From positions 1-19,309 of the forward strand of contig JAEYMI010000007.1 in assembly GCA_023461275.1 (NCBI GenBank): a DNA stretch of 19,309 nt. Reading direction: 5' to 3'. Of the stretch, positions 13,837-19,309 are shown piece after piece. Both the position numbers and the translations under genes were made by a program. Position 1 is the first letter of the stretch; every line of letters starts with the position of its first letter. The DNA comes from Actinomycetes bacterium (GTDB lineage Bacteria; Actinomycetota; Actinomycetes; Mycobacteriales; Mycobacteriaceae). A model generated the notes under the pieces. The model searched no databases. It was not told the DNA's origin and saw nothing but the letters and a program-made list of their open reading frames with translations.

Positions 13837-14643
13837 ATGCGAGTTCGGACCAGGCGCTTTCGATTCGCAGCGATGGCGGTGCCGGTGGCCGCAGTGCTCC
13901 TCGCCGGGTGCGGCACCGAGCAATCGGCACCGGTCGTGTCGTCGACGTCGGCGACCCCCACCGAGCCGGTGCGGCTCGATCCGGCGACGTGTGACGTCGT
14001 GCCGCCCAGCGGGGCGATCGATCGAGGTGCCCACGATCTGGCCTTCCGGACCGGTGAGATCCGGATAGCCGTGACGCCGATGCCGGTCACGCCCCCATCG
14101 ACACCGGCGGGTGCGTCGGCGTCGGTGAAGGCCGTTGCCGACAAACAGTGTTTCGGCTTCACCCGGTGGGGCAACTCCGACCCGAACGTCCCCCCGGACT
14201 CGCTGCTGTTCGTGTTCAAGGGACCAGGTATCGACGGCGCCCAGATCGAGTTCCCCGTCGGTGAACTCACCGGTGGTGTGCTGCCGCCGATCGGCGACGT
14301 GCGTCCGACCGTCGGCCCGCTGACCTCCCCGATCAACGTGCAGATCGGCGCCTCAGTGGGCGGTGCGTTCTACCAGGGCACCGATTGCGCCCTCAAGGTG
14401 ACCGCGATGTCATCGCGCGGCGCGGCCGGATCGTTCGCATGTTCGTCGGCGACGCGCGCCAACGCGAACCCGTTCGATCCATCCGACGACACGCCCTTCG
14501 ACGCCGAGGAGACATCTTCGGCCACAACGGCTCCGGCTCCGGCTCCCGCTCCGGGCTCAGCGCCGGCTCCGGCGTCGCCGAGCGCGCAGGCCGGTCAGAT
14601 CACCACGGTCCGGCTGACCGGTTGGTTCGACGTACAGCCCTGA
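13837..14643 (+). CDS. Putative secreted lipoprotein with a C-terminal Pro/Ala-rich segment
   Basis: I do not recognise the family. The 268-residue product has a type II signal: basic MRVRTRRFRF, a hydrophobic core and the lipobox LAGC with Cys25 as the lipidated residue. The exported part contains four further cysteines (52, 105, 184, 202), enough for two disulphides. A Pro/Ala/Ser-rich stretch (about 229-250, APAPAPAP and PAPASPS) separates the Cys-containing domain from a short terminal strand (QITTVRLTGWFDVQP). The ATG begins 2 bp after prfC, with no good ribosome site of its own, so it is probably translated by coupling; a longer in-frame frame beginning at 13762 lies inside prfC and lacks the signal at its start. 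A cell-envelope binding role is possible, but no function can be stated. Confidence 0.85.
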   Translation: MRVRTRRFRFAAMAVPVAAVLLAGCGTEQSAPVVSSTSATPTEPVRLDPATCDVVPPSGAIDRGAHDLAFRTGEIRIAVTPMPVTPPSTPAGASASVKAVADKQCFGFTRWGNSDPNVPPDSLLFVFKGPGIDGAQIEFPVGELTGGVLPPIGDVRPTVGPLTSPINVQIGASVGGAFYQGTDCALKVTAMSSRGAAGSFACSSATRANANPFDPSDDTPFDAEETSSATTAPAPAPAPGSAPAPASPSAQAGQITTVRLTGWFDVQP

Positions 14644-14667
14644 CCCGCCCGGACACCAGGGCCCGGT

Positions 14668-15684
14668 TCAGTCGCCGACGATCTCGGCAACCAGCTGTGG
14701 GTCGACGTCGTCGATGATGGCGGGGACGAATGCGGGGTTGCGGTCCTTGTCGACGAGCACCGCGCGCACGCCCTCGGCGAAGTCGTGGGTGAGCGTAATC
14801 CGTTCGGCCGCACGCAGTTCGCGCTCAAGGCACTCGTCGAGCGCCGACTGTGCGCCGGCCGAGATCATCGCCGCCGTCACCAACAGGCTCGTCGGTGATG
14901 CGGCGTCGAGCAGCGAGAGCATCTCCTGCGCCCAGTCGTCGCCGACCGCACCCTTGAGACCTCCGACGATGCCCGCGACACTGTCGTCGTCGAAGTACTG
15001 CGCGACCGCCGCGAGCGGCAGATCGGTGGCGGCGGAACGGTTCTCCGGCTCATCGAGCCCGACGACAAGAGCGTCGACCAACGGTATGCCCGCCCGAATC
15101 CGTTCCACCACACCGTCGATGTGGACGGCTTCGATATGGTGGGTGGCCAGTCCGATGTCCACCGCTGACCCACCCTTGATCCGAGACCCGGTGAGCCCCA
15201 ACCACATTCCCACCCCGGCCGGTAGTCGCGGCAGGAAGTAGGTTGATCCGATGTCGGGGAAGAACCCGATGGCGGTCTCCGGCATGGCGATCAACGCACG
15301 TTCGGTGACGATCCGCACCTCGCCGTGCACACTGATACCCAGTCCGCCGCCCATCGCCGGACCGTCGATGACGCTGACGTAGGCCTTGGGATATTCCGCG
15401 ATGAGCTGGTCGAGCCGATACTCACTGGCGAAGTATCGGGTGATCGAGGCGGTGTCGCCGTCGAGGGCGAACTCGCGGATGGCCCTGATGTCACCGCCGG
15501 CGCAGAAGGCGCGCTCGCTGGCCGAGGTGAGCAGGACCGTCTCGATCGCGTCGTCGTCACCCCATTCCGACAACACGCGGTACAGATCGTCGATCATCGT
15601 CTGGTCGAGCGCGTTGAGCGCTTTGGGCCGGTCGAGGATGACCTCGCCGACCCCGTTGGCGACGTTCGTGCGGATGTAGGACAT
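14668..15684 (-). CDS. 3-hydroxyisobutyryl-CoA hydrolase (crotonase superfamily)
   Basis: HIBCH cleaves 3-hydroxyisobutyryl-CoA in valine breakdown. The 338-residue length matches HIBCH rather than the ~260-residue enoyl-CoA hydratases. Crotonase motifs are PKALNALDQTM (20-30), AFCAGGDIRAI (59-69) for the CoA pocket and GPAMGGGLGISVHG (108-121) for the oxyanion hole. The family-specific MPETAIGFFPDIGSTYFLPRL (134-154) places the catalytic pair at Glu136 and Asp144. The start is ATG 15684 (strand minus), 5 bp after the stop of the upstream lysR gene, so the two form an operon. A long in-frame N-terminal extension overlaps that regulator and is rejected. It is convergent with the lipoprotein gene, 24 bp away, with no obvious terminator between them. 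Confidence 0.9.
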   Translation of the reverse strand: MSYIRTNVANGVGEVILDRPKALNALDQTMIDDLYRVLSEWGDDDAIETVLLTSASERAFCAGGDIRAIREFALDGDTASITRYFASEYRLDQLIAEYPKAYVSVIDGPAMGGGLGISVHGEVRIVTERALIAMPETAIGFFPDIGSTYFLPRLPAGVGMWLGLTGSRIKGGSAVDIGLATHHIEAVHIDGVVERIRAGIPLVDALVVGLDEPENRSAATDLPLAAVAQYFDDDSVAGIVGGLKGAVGDDWAQEMLSLLDAASPTSLLVTAAMISAGAQSALDECLERELRAAERITLTHDFAEGVRAVLVDKDRNPAFVPAIIDDVDPQLVAEIVGD

Positions 15685-15689
15685 GGGTG

Positions 15690-16538
15690 TCACGGTATCG
15701 CGTGCCCCAGGGCAGCTCTGGTGGCGTCCCGAACTGGCGCCGGTACCGAATCGGCGAACCGGATCTGCAGCACGCAATCGGTCGCCGGCGGCAGTGCGTC
15801 GACCGGGCGCAGACCTTCGGGTGTGCGCCCGATGACCGGCAGCAACACGACGCCGAGGCCGGCTCGCGTGGCGGCCCCCACCCCGGTGAGGTCGGCCGAT
15901 TCCACGACCACCCGGAAGTCGCGCTTGGCGACGGTGAGCGTCTCGATCGCCACCGACCGCGTTGAGCACGGTTCGTCGAAAACCACCAGTGGCAGCGGGG
16001 CGTCGTCGGGGATGACGAAGTCCGTTGCAGCGAACCACTTCATGGCGAAGATCGGACCTTCGATGGTGGTGGTCGGGCGCAGCGGCTCGTGATAGATCGC
16101 GACGTCGACGTCACCGTTGTCCATTGCGGCCATCACCCGCTTGCTGCGTTCGAGCCGAAAGTTCACCTCGGTCTCCGGGCATTGCTCGCGCAGAATGGGC
16201 GCCAGCATCGGCAGGGCCCAGTCCGCGCCGTACTCGGTGGTGGCGACGGTCAGCGTCGGATGTGTGGCCCGGACGCCCAGAACTCGGAGGGCCTCGTCGT
16301 GGGCGGCGAGAATGGTGCGCGCCTGAGCCAGCAGCACCTGGCCGTCGGCGCTGAAGCGGGCGCTGCGGCCGTCGCGTTCGACAAGCGTGCAACCGGTGGC
16401 CGACTCCAGGCGTCGAATGTGCTGGCTGACCGCCGATTGGGTGAGGTGCAGAGCAGCCGCGGCACGGTGGAACCCGCCGCAGGTGGCGACGGCGACCAGG
16501 CTTCGGAGCGGAACTATATCGAGAACGGCAGTACTCAC
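15690..16538 (-). CDS. LysR-family transcriptional regulator
   Basis: The 282-residue protein has an N-terminal winged helix-turn-helix (about 9-67; FHRAAAALHLTQSAVSQHIRRLE is the typical core with recognition helix at 33-43) and a periplasmic-binding-like effector domain (about 93-275). The effector is unknown. The start is GTG 16538. Two LysR-type dyads lie in the gap shared with the divergent EamA-type transporter, so control of that transporter, and autoregulation, is the most likely arrangement, as with ArgP/LysG-lysE pairs. The HIBCH gene follows after 5 bp and shares its promoter. Confidence 0.93.
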   Translation of the reverse strand: MSTAVLDIVPLRSLVAVATCGGFHRAAAALHLTQSAVSQHIRRLESATGCTLVERDGRSARFSADGQVLLAQARTILAAHDEALRVLGVRATHPTLTVATTEYGADWALPMLAPILREQCPETEVNFRLERSKRVMAAMDNGDVDVAIYHEPLRPTTTIEGPIFAMKWFAATDFVIPDDAPLPLVVFDEPCSTRSVAIETLTVAKRDFRVVVESADLTGVGAATRAGLGVVLLPVIGRTPEGLRPVDALPPATDCVLQIRFADSVPAPVRDATRAALGHAIP

Positions 16539-16554
16539 AATGGGCAGCCTAGTC

Positions 16555-16588
16555 GATCACGAACACTAATCGATCATGATTACTGATC
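16555..16588. promoter_or_regulatory. Two abutting 17-bp LysR-type dyads between the regulator and the EamA gene
   Basis: GATCACGAACACTAATC (16555-16571) and GATCATGATTACTGATC (16572-16588) lie head to tail without a gap. The second is a perfect GATCA-N7-TGATC dyad that contains the T-N11-A core of LysR sites; the first has one mismatch in its right arm (TAATC). One likely is the high-affinity recognition site and the other the activation site. Confidence 0.65.
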
Positions 16589-16629
16589 ATTGTTGGACGA
16601 ACCGTGGGTCTGCGCGCGAGGCTCGAATC

Positions 16630-17550
16630 ATGAAACCTCCACTGGGTCTCTCGACGGCGCTCGTACTGCTGTGGGCATTCGGTTATCCGCTCGGCGCCCT
16701 CGGCGTGAGTGCGATGTCGCCGATGCTGTTGATCACGCTGCGATTCGCGGGGTCCGGGTTGGCGATGCTCGCGCTCGCCATCGTCACCGGACGCCGATTT
16801 CCGCGCGGACGAATGCTGGGGCATGTGATGGTTCTGGGGATACTCACCCAGGCTGCCCAATTCGGCTGCGCCTATCTGGCTTTGAGCCTCGGAACGCCGG
16901 CGGTGATCGTGGCGCTCGTCATCGCGCTGAACCCGTTGGCGACGACGCTGCTGGCGTGGCCGATCCTCGGAACCCGAGTCACCCGCACCGGGCTGAGCGC
17001 AGTTCTGGTCGGAACTGCCGCGGTGGTGGTCACCTGCCTTCCCCGGATCGTTGCGCATCCGGGCTCGATGAGCATCGCGGTGGGCCTGGTGTTGCTCGCG
17101 CTACTCGGCGTCGCCCTGGGCGGGATATACCAGCAGAAGTTCTGCACCGGAGTCGATCTCGTCGCCAGTAATGCAACCCAGTTGCTTGTCGCGACCGTGC
17201 CGGTGGGAATCATCACCCTGCTCACGCCCCAGACGATCACCGATCCGGTCCGCGCCGCCTGGGTGCTGCCGACGATGATCGTGGCGTCGTCGATGGTGGC
17301 CACCACCCTGCTCCTGCGGCTGGTGAACATCGCCGGTGCCGCGGTGACGTCGATGTTGTTCACCATCATCCCGTCGGTGGCCGCGCTGATGTCGTGGGCG
17401 ATGCTCGGTCAGCGCCCGGACGCCGGCATCGTGATCGGGCTGGTGCTCGGCGGGGTGGCGTTACTCATCTCGGGTCGCGGCTCATCTCGGGGCAGCGCGA
17501 AAACCGCGAAGACTCCACTCGAGTTCGACGCCTCGGTGAACAACCGGTGA
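16630..17550 (+). CDS. EamA/DMT-family transporter
   Basis: The 306-residue membrane protein has about ten hydrophobic helices in two repeated halves, as expected for the drug/metabolite transporter (EamA) group that includes amino acid and metabolite exporters such as RhtA and YdcZ-like relatives. Helix 1 carries LLWAFGYPLGALGV; the second half begins near residue 150 and the C-terminal tail is Ser-rich and charged. The start is ATG 16630, with GAGG (16618-16621) 8 nt upstream; an ATG at 16576 would add 18 polar residues and lies inside the regulatory dyad. It is divergent from a LysR gene, a layout typical of an exporter induced by its substrate. The substrate is not known. Confidence 0.88.
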   Translation: MKPPLGLSTALVLLWAFGYPLGALGVSAMSPMLLITLRFAGSGLAMLALAIVTGRRFPRGRMLGHVMVLGILTQAAQFGCAYLALSLGTPAVIVALVIALNPLATTLLAWPILGTRVTRTGLSAVLVGTAAVVVTCLPRIVAHPGSMSIAVGLVLLALLGVALGGIYQQKFCTGVDLVASNATQLLVATVPVGIITLLTPQTITDPVRAAWVLPTMIVASSMVATTLLLRLVNIAGAAVTSMLFTIIPSVAALMSWAMLGQRPDAGIVIGLVLGGVALLISGRGSSRGSAKTAKTPLEFDASVNNR

Positions 17551-17603
17551 CCAGCGACGTCGCGTCTCGATCAGTCCGGTCGGGGTGTGCATACTGACTT
17601 CCG

Positions 17604-18341
17604 ATGAGCAGCCACCCGTTGAGCAGCGACCCCCACGACCACCCCGCGCCGGACCGCACGCCCGTCGTCCTGGTGCACGGATTGCGGGTCAGCGGCGCCA
17701 CGATGCGCCGCGTCGCGGCCGCACTCCCCGACCGCGCGGTGGTGACGCCGGATATGCCCGGGCACGGCACCCGGTCGGCCGAGCGCTTCACCATGGACGG
17801 CGCCGTGTCGGCGGTGGTCGACGCGATCGACGGACTGGGCGGTCGGGCGGTGGTGGCCGGTATGTCGATGGGTGGGTATGTGGCGATGGCGACCGCCGCG
17901 GCGCACCCCGACCGAGTGCAGTCGGTGGTGGCGCTGTGCTCCACCACCCAGCCGAGCCCACTGTTCGCCGCGCCGTTCCGGGCCTTCGGCCTGGCCACCA
18001 GCATCCTGCCCGCTCAAGCCGCCCACATCAGCCGGGCGCTGACCCGCCTGGTGGTGGGTCGGCAGGTATCGGAAGACATGGAGGCGGGCGGGCTGTCGCT
18101 GCATTCGATCCGCGACGTGGTGTCCGAGGTGGCCCGCTTCGACGCCCTCGGCGCGGTCAGCACCTATCGGGGTCCGGCGCTGTTCGTCAACGGCGCCTGG
18201 GATCAGTTCCGGCTACACGAAAAGCATTTCGCCGCAGCAGCTCCCGACGGTCGGCTGATCGTCGTGCCGCGCGCCATGCACCTGTTCCCGTTGATCCAGC
18301 CCGAACTCACCGCATCGATTATCGACGAATTTGCCGGTTAG
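17604..18341 (+). CDS. Alpha/beta hydrolase
   Basis: This 245-residue cytosolic alpha/beta hydrolase has the oxyanion-loop VHGLRVSG (24-31), DMPGHGTRS (50-58), the nucleophile elbow GMSMGG with Ser88, and likely Asp200 (NGAWDQF) and His226 (AMHLFP) to complete the triad. It resembles the broad MhpC/BioH-type group of small esterases and C-C hydrolases, for which sequence does not fix a substrate. The ATG at 17604 has only a weak ribosome site and the first ~18 residues are polar and variable. It lies 53 bp after the EamA gene in the same direction, possibly on one transcript. A repeat-rich region begins 13 bp after its stop and may act as the transcript end. Confidence 0.87.
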   Translation: MSSHPLSSDPHDHPAPDRTPVVLVHGLRVSGATMRRVAAALPDRAVVTPDMPGHGTRSAERFTMDGAVSAVVDAIDGLGGRAVVAGMSMGGYVAMATAAAHPDRVQSVVALCSTTQPSPLFAAPFRAFGLATSILPAQAAHISRALTRLVVGRQVSEDMEAGGLSLHSIRDVVSEVARFDALGAVSTYRGPALFVNGAWDQFRLHEKHFAAAAPDGRLIVVPRAMHLFPLIQPELTASIIDEFAG

Positions 18342-18354
18342 CGCGGCGGGTGCC

Positions 18355-18522
18355 CGGCCTCGCGTCGACGGCGCCCTGGCTCGCGTTGACAGCGCCCTCC
18401 GTCCCATCGACGGCGCCCTCCGCCGCATCGACGGCGCCCTGGCTCGCGTTAACGGCGCCCTGCCTCACGTCGACGGCGCCCTGGCTCGCGTTGACGGCGC
18501 CTTGTCTCGCGTTGACAGCGCC
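18355..18522. repeat. Minisatellite of eight 21-bp tandem repeats
   Basis: Eight consecutive 21-bp units run from 18355 to 18522. Each ends in GCGCC; the most regular have GCTCGCGTTGACGGCGCC as the last 18 bases. Units vary at several bases. Because 21 is divisible by three, all frames read heptad-like peptides (for example VDGALAR on the plus strand) without stops, so open frames here are not evidence of coding. Confidence 0.9.
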
Positions 18523-18566
18523 GAGTCTCAGTTTGGTTGTGGCAGTTGCCCGTTGACTGGGCGCGG

Positions 18567-18652
18567 CCGCCGGAACAGAAACCCCGCTTCTCGCGAGAAA
18601 CACTGCGCGTGCGTAGTGTTTCTAGCGAGATCGGGTGTTTCTGTTCCGGCGG
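18567..18652. repeat. 86-bp long imperfect inverted repeat (hairpin)
   Basis: Two 38-bp arms (18567-18604 and 18615-18652) pair at 33 of 38 positions around a 10-bp loop. The outer 16 bp (from CCGCCGGAACAGAAAC) and the inner 9 bp (AGAAACACT) are perfect. It could be a transcript end for the hydrolase, a MITE/REP-like element, or a recombination or replication structure. Confidence 0.88.
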
Positions 18653-18690
18653 ATTTCGTTGCGCCGCTTACCAACTGCCGGTCGCACCCC

Positions 18691-18739
18691 GTCGCTGGTC
18701 GAGTAGCCCGAGGCGCCAGCCGAGGACGTATCGAGACCC
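18691..18739. repeat. Dispersed actinobacterial intergenic repeat-like dyad
   Basis: The stretch begins GTCGCTGGTCGAGTAGCCCG and ends GTATCGAGACCC. In my memory, paired CTGGTCGAGTAG and TATCGAGACC ends with a GC-rich middle recur many times between genes in Gordonia and other actinobacteria. The arms are imperfect inverted repeats. Function is unknown; a terminator role is plausible. Confidence 0.5.
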
Positions 18740-18797
18740 GTCGAGCCACACCGTTTCCCAAGGTCGACGACGGTCGACCGGTTTTGTCACACCCCCT

Positions 18798-18806
18798 TGC
18801 TAGTCT
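18798..18806 (+). promoter_or_regulatory. Candidate extended -10 of the DUF222 gene
   Basis: TGCTAGTCT fits an extended -10 (TGn then TAGTCT, 3 of 6 with TATAAT). A start near 18813 would give a leader of about 106 nt that contains the inverted repeat 18834-18910. No good -35 is seen at standard distance. Confidence 0.3.
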
Positions 18807-18833
18807 GTCGGTAGTGCAAACTCGATGATGCCT

Positions 18834-18910
18834 ACTTTCAGTGTTGACGCGTGAATGATGATGCGGCCCAACCCAACACACACCCTTCTGTGGGGTGGTT
18901 CACTGAAAGT
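18834..18910 (+). promoter_or_regulatory. Structured leader with 10-bp perfect inverted repeat before the DUF222 gene
   Basis: ACTTTCAGTG (18834-18843) and CACTGAAAGT (18901-18910) are perfect inverted arms 57 bp apart. Inside, CACCC and GGGTG can form a second stem. The right arm ends 8 bp before GTG 18919, so RNA folding would occlude the ribosome site. It may be an autoregulatory leader or two half-sites for a protein. Confidence 0.5.
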
Positions 18911-18918
18911 GGTGTCAG

Positions 18919-19309
18919 GTGTTCACCTTCTCCGACCCGGCCATCGACGACACAGTCGTGTCGTCGATACCGCGTGACGAGGTGGCCACCACCGCCGCAA
19001 CCATGCTGCGCGAATCCCGCGCCCGCGAAGCCCGCACCGTCCTGCTCGCAACCCGCCTGGCGTTGGACACCTACGACGACGTCATCAACGGCGTGTACGG
19101 GGTCACATCCAGCCATTCGCACACCAAAGCCGACAAGGTCGCCACCGGAGAAGTGTCCCTACAACTCGGTGTCTCACGCACCAAAGCTGGGGAGTGGATC
19201 AAACTCGGCGAATCGCTGGCCGCGTATCCGAAAGTCCGCCAGGCATACCTGGCCGGGGACTACTCCACCAGCCGGGTACGCGACATCGTGCGCGCCCTCG
19301 ACGTCGCAC
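18919..19309 (+). CDS. DUF222 / 13E12-repeat family protein, N-terminal part (runs off the window)
   Basis: The visible 130 residues (GTG 18919 onward, no stop before the edge) match the DUF222 domain of mycobacterial and Gordonia 13E12 proteins: a helical start with RESRAREARTVLLATRLALD, then EVSLQLGVSRTKAGEWIKLG and AAYPKVRQAYLAGDYSTSRVRDIV, the pattern of a helix-turn-helix-like DUF222 segment. Family members usually carry an HNH endonuclease domain at the C-terminus, which would lie beyond the window. Their biological role is not settled; in M. tuberculosis REP13E12 copies serve as phiRv1 integration sites. TGA at 18904-18906 rules out a longer in-frame start. The ribosome site is weak and lies in a possible RNA stem. 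Confidence 0.85.
   Translation, partial: MFTFSDPAIDDTVVSSIPRDEVATTAATMLRESRAREARTVLLATRLALDTYDDVINGVYGVTSSHSHTKADKVATGEVSLQLGVSRTKAGEWIKLGESLAAYPKVRQAYLAGDYSTSRVRDIVRALDVA

Larger units (their letters stand above)
18342..18918 (+). other. 577-bp repeat-rich intergenic region
   Basis: No convincing gene was found between the hydrolase stop and the DUF222 start. In order, the region holds the 21-bp tandem array, an 86-bp hairpin, a dispersed-repeat-like dyad and a structured leader. A 165-codon plus-strand frame crossing it is judged a by-product of the repeats. Confidence 0.7.

Noticed and set aside
15685..16038. Long N-terminal extension of the HIBCH gene
   Set aside because: It lies in another frame of the lysR gene and has no HIBCH-like sequence; ATG 15684 starts the normal family N-terminus.
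16576..16629. Upstream ATG 16576 for the EamA transporter
   Set aside because: It falls within the second LysR dyad and adds polar residues before helix 1; ATG 16630 has a better ribosome site.
18355..18522. CRISPR array
   Set aside because: The 21-bp units are contiguous with no unique spacers, and no cas gene is nearby.
17585..18556. Long plus-strand frame overlapping the alpha/beta hydrolase
   Set aside because: It is an Arg/Gly/Pro-rich shadow in another phase of a gene with a complete catalytic triad.
18331..18828. Plus-strand frame of 165 codons across the tandem repeat and hairpin, with VDGALAR heptads
   Set aside because: It needs a TTG start inside the hydrolase gene and has no ribosome site. 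Open frames in all phases follow from 21-bp units without stops, and the rest translates hairpin and dispersed-repeat DNA.

Overview
This is a high-GC actinobacterial window that most resembles the Mycobacteriales, with Gordonia, Rhodococcus, Tsukamurella or Dietzia all possible. I lean to Gordonia, as an inference. The grounds are strong GC bias at third codon positions, frequent GTG starts, a mycobacterial-type FabH, an AlkB alkane hydroxylase, the order glmU-prs-(insert)-rplY-pth known from Mycobacterium tuberculosis (where lpqT fills the gap), and a DUF222/13E12 family gene at the right edge. No rRNA, tRNA, CRISPR array, phage gene or transposase was recognised.

Layout. 1-117 is the 3' end of a plus-strand gene, possibly a DUF222/13E12-type protein, ending in a palindrome. 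201-956 (-) is a FabG-like SDR, divergent from the housekeeping block glmU (1122-2594) and prs (2662-3639). 3680-6650 is an accessory block: an MFS exporter, a glutaredoxin-type ArsC 6 bp behind it, an HSL-family esterase, and a convergent limonene-epoxide-hydrolase-like gene whose stop codon interlocks with that of the esterase. rplY (6914-7549) and pth (7571-8137) resume the conserved backbone. 8273-12138 is a lipid block: two tandem FabH paralogues followed, after a structured 371-bp intergenic region, by alkB. prfC (12206-13834) and a lipoprotein gene 2 bp after it follow. On the minus strand a LysR regulator and a 3-hydroxyisobutyryl-CoA hydrolase form an apparent operon. The regulator is divergent from an EamA-type transporter, with two abutting 17-bp LysR-type dyads between them. 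An alpha/beta hydrolase (17604-18341) ends the gene block.

18342-18918 has no convincing gene but is densely structured: eight 21-bp tandem repeats, an 86-bp near-perfect hairpin, a dispersed-repeat-like dyad, and a leader with a 10-bp inverted repeat in front of the truncated DUF222 gene (18919-19309). If the left-edge fragment is also DUF222-type, 18.8 kb of mostly ordinary chromosome lies between two co-oriented members of that family.

How the genes fit together. Themes are cell-envelope precursors and nucleotides (GlmU, Prs), translation (L25, Pth, RF3), and fatty acid or hydrocarbon metabolism (FabG-like SDR, two FabH, AlkB, LEH-like protein, HIBCH, esterases). The strongest leads are the repeat-rich region before the DUF222 gene, an AlkB with no rubredoxin neighbour and an unusual operator-like upstream region, and the paired LysR dyads. 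I see no clear previously undescribed multi-gene defence or biosynthetic system.
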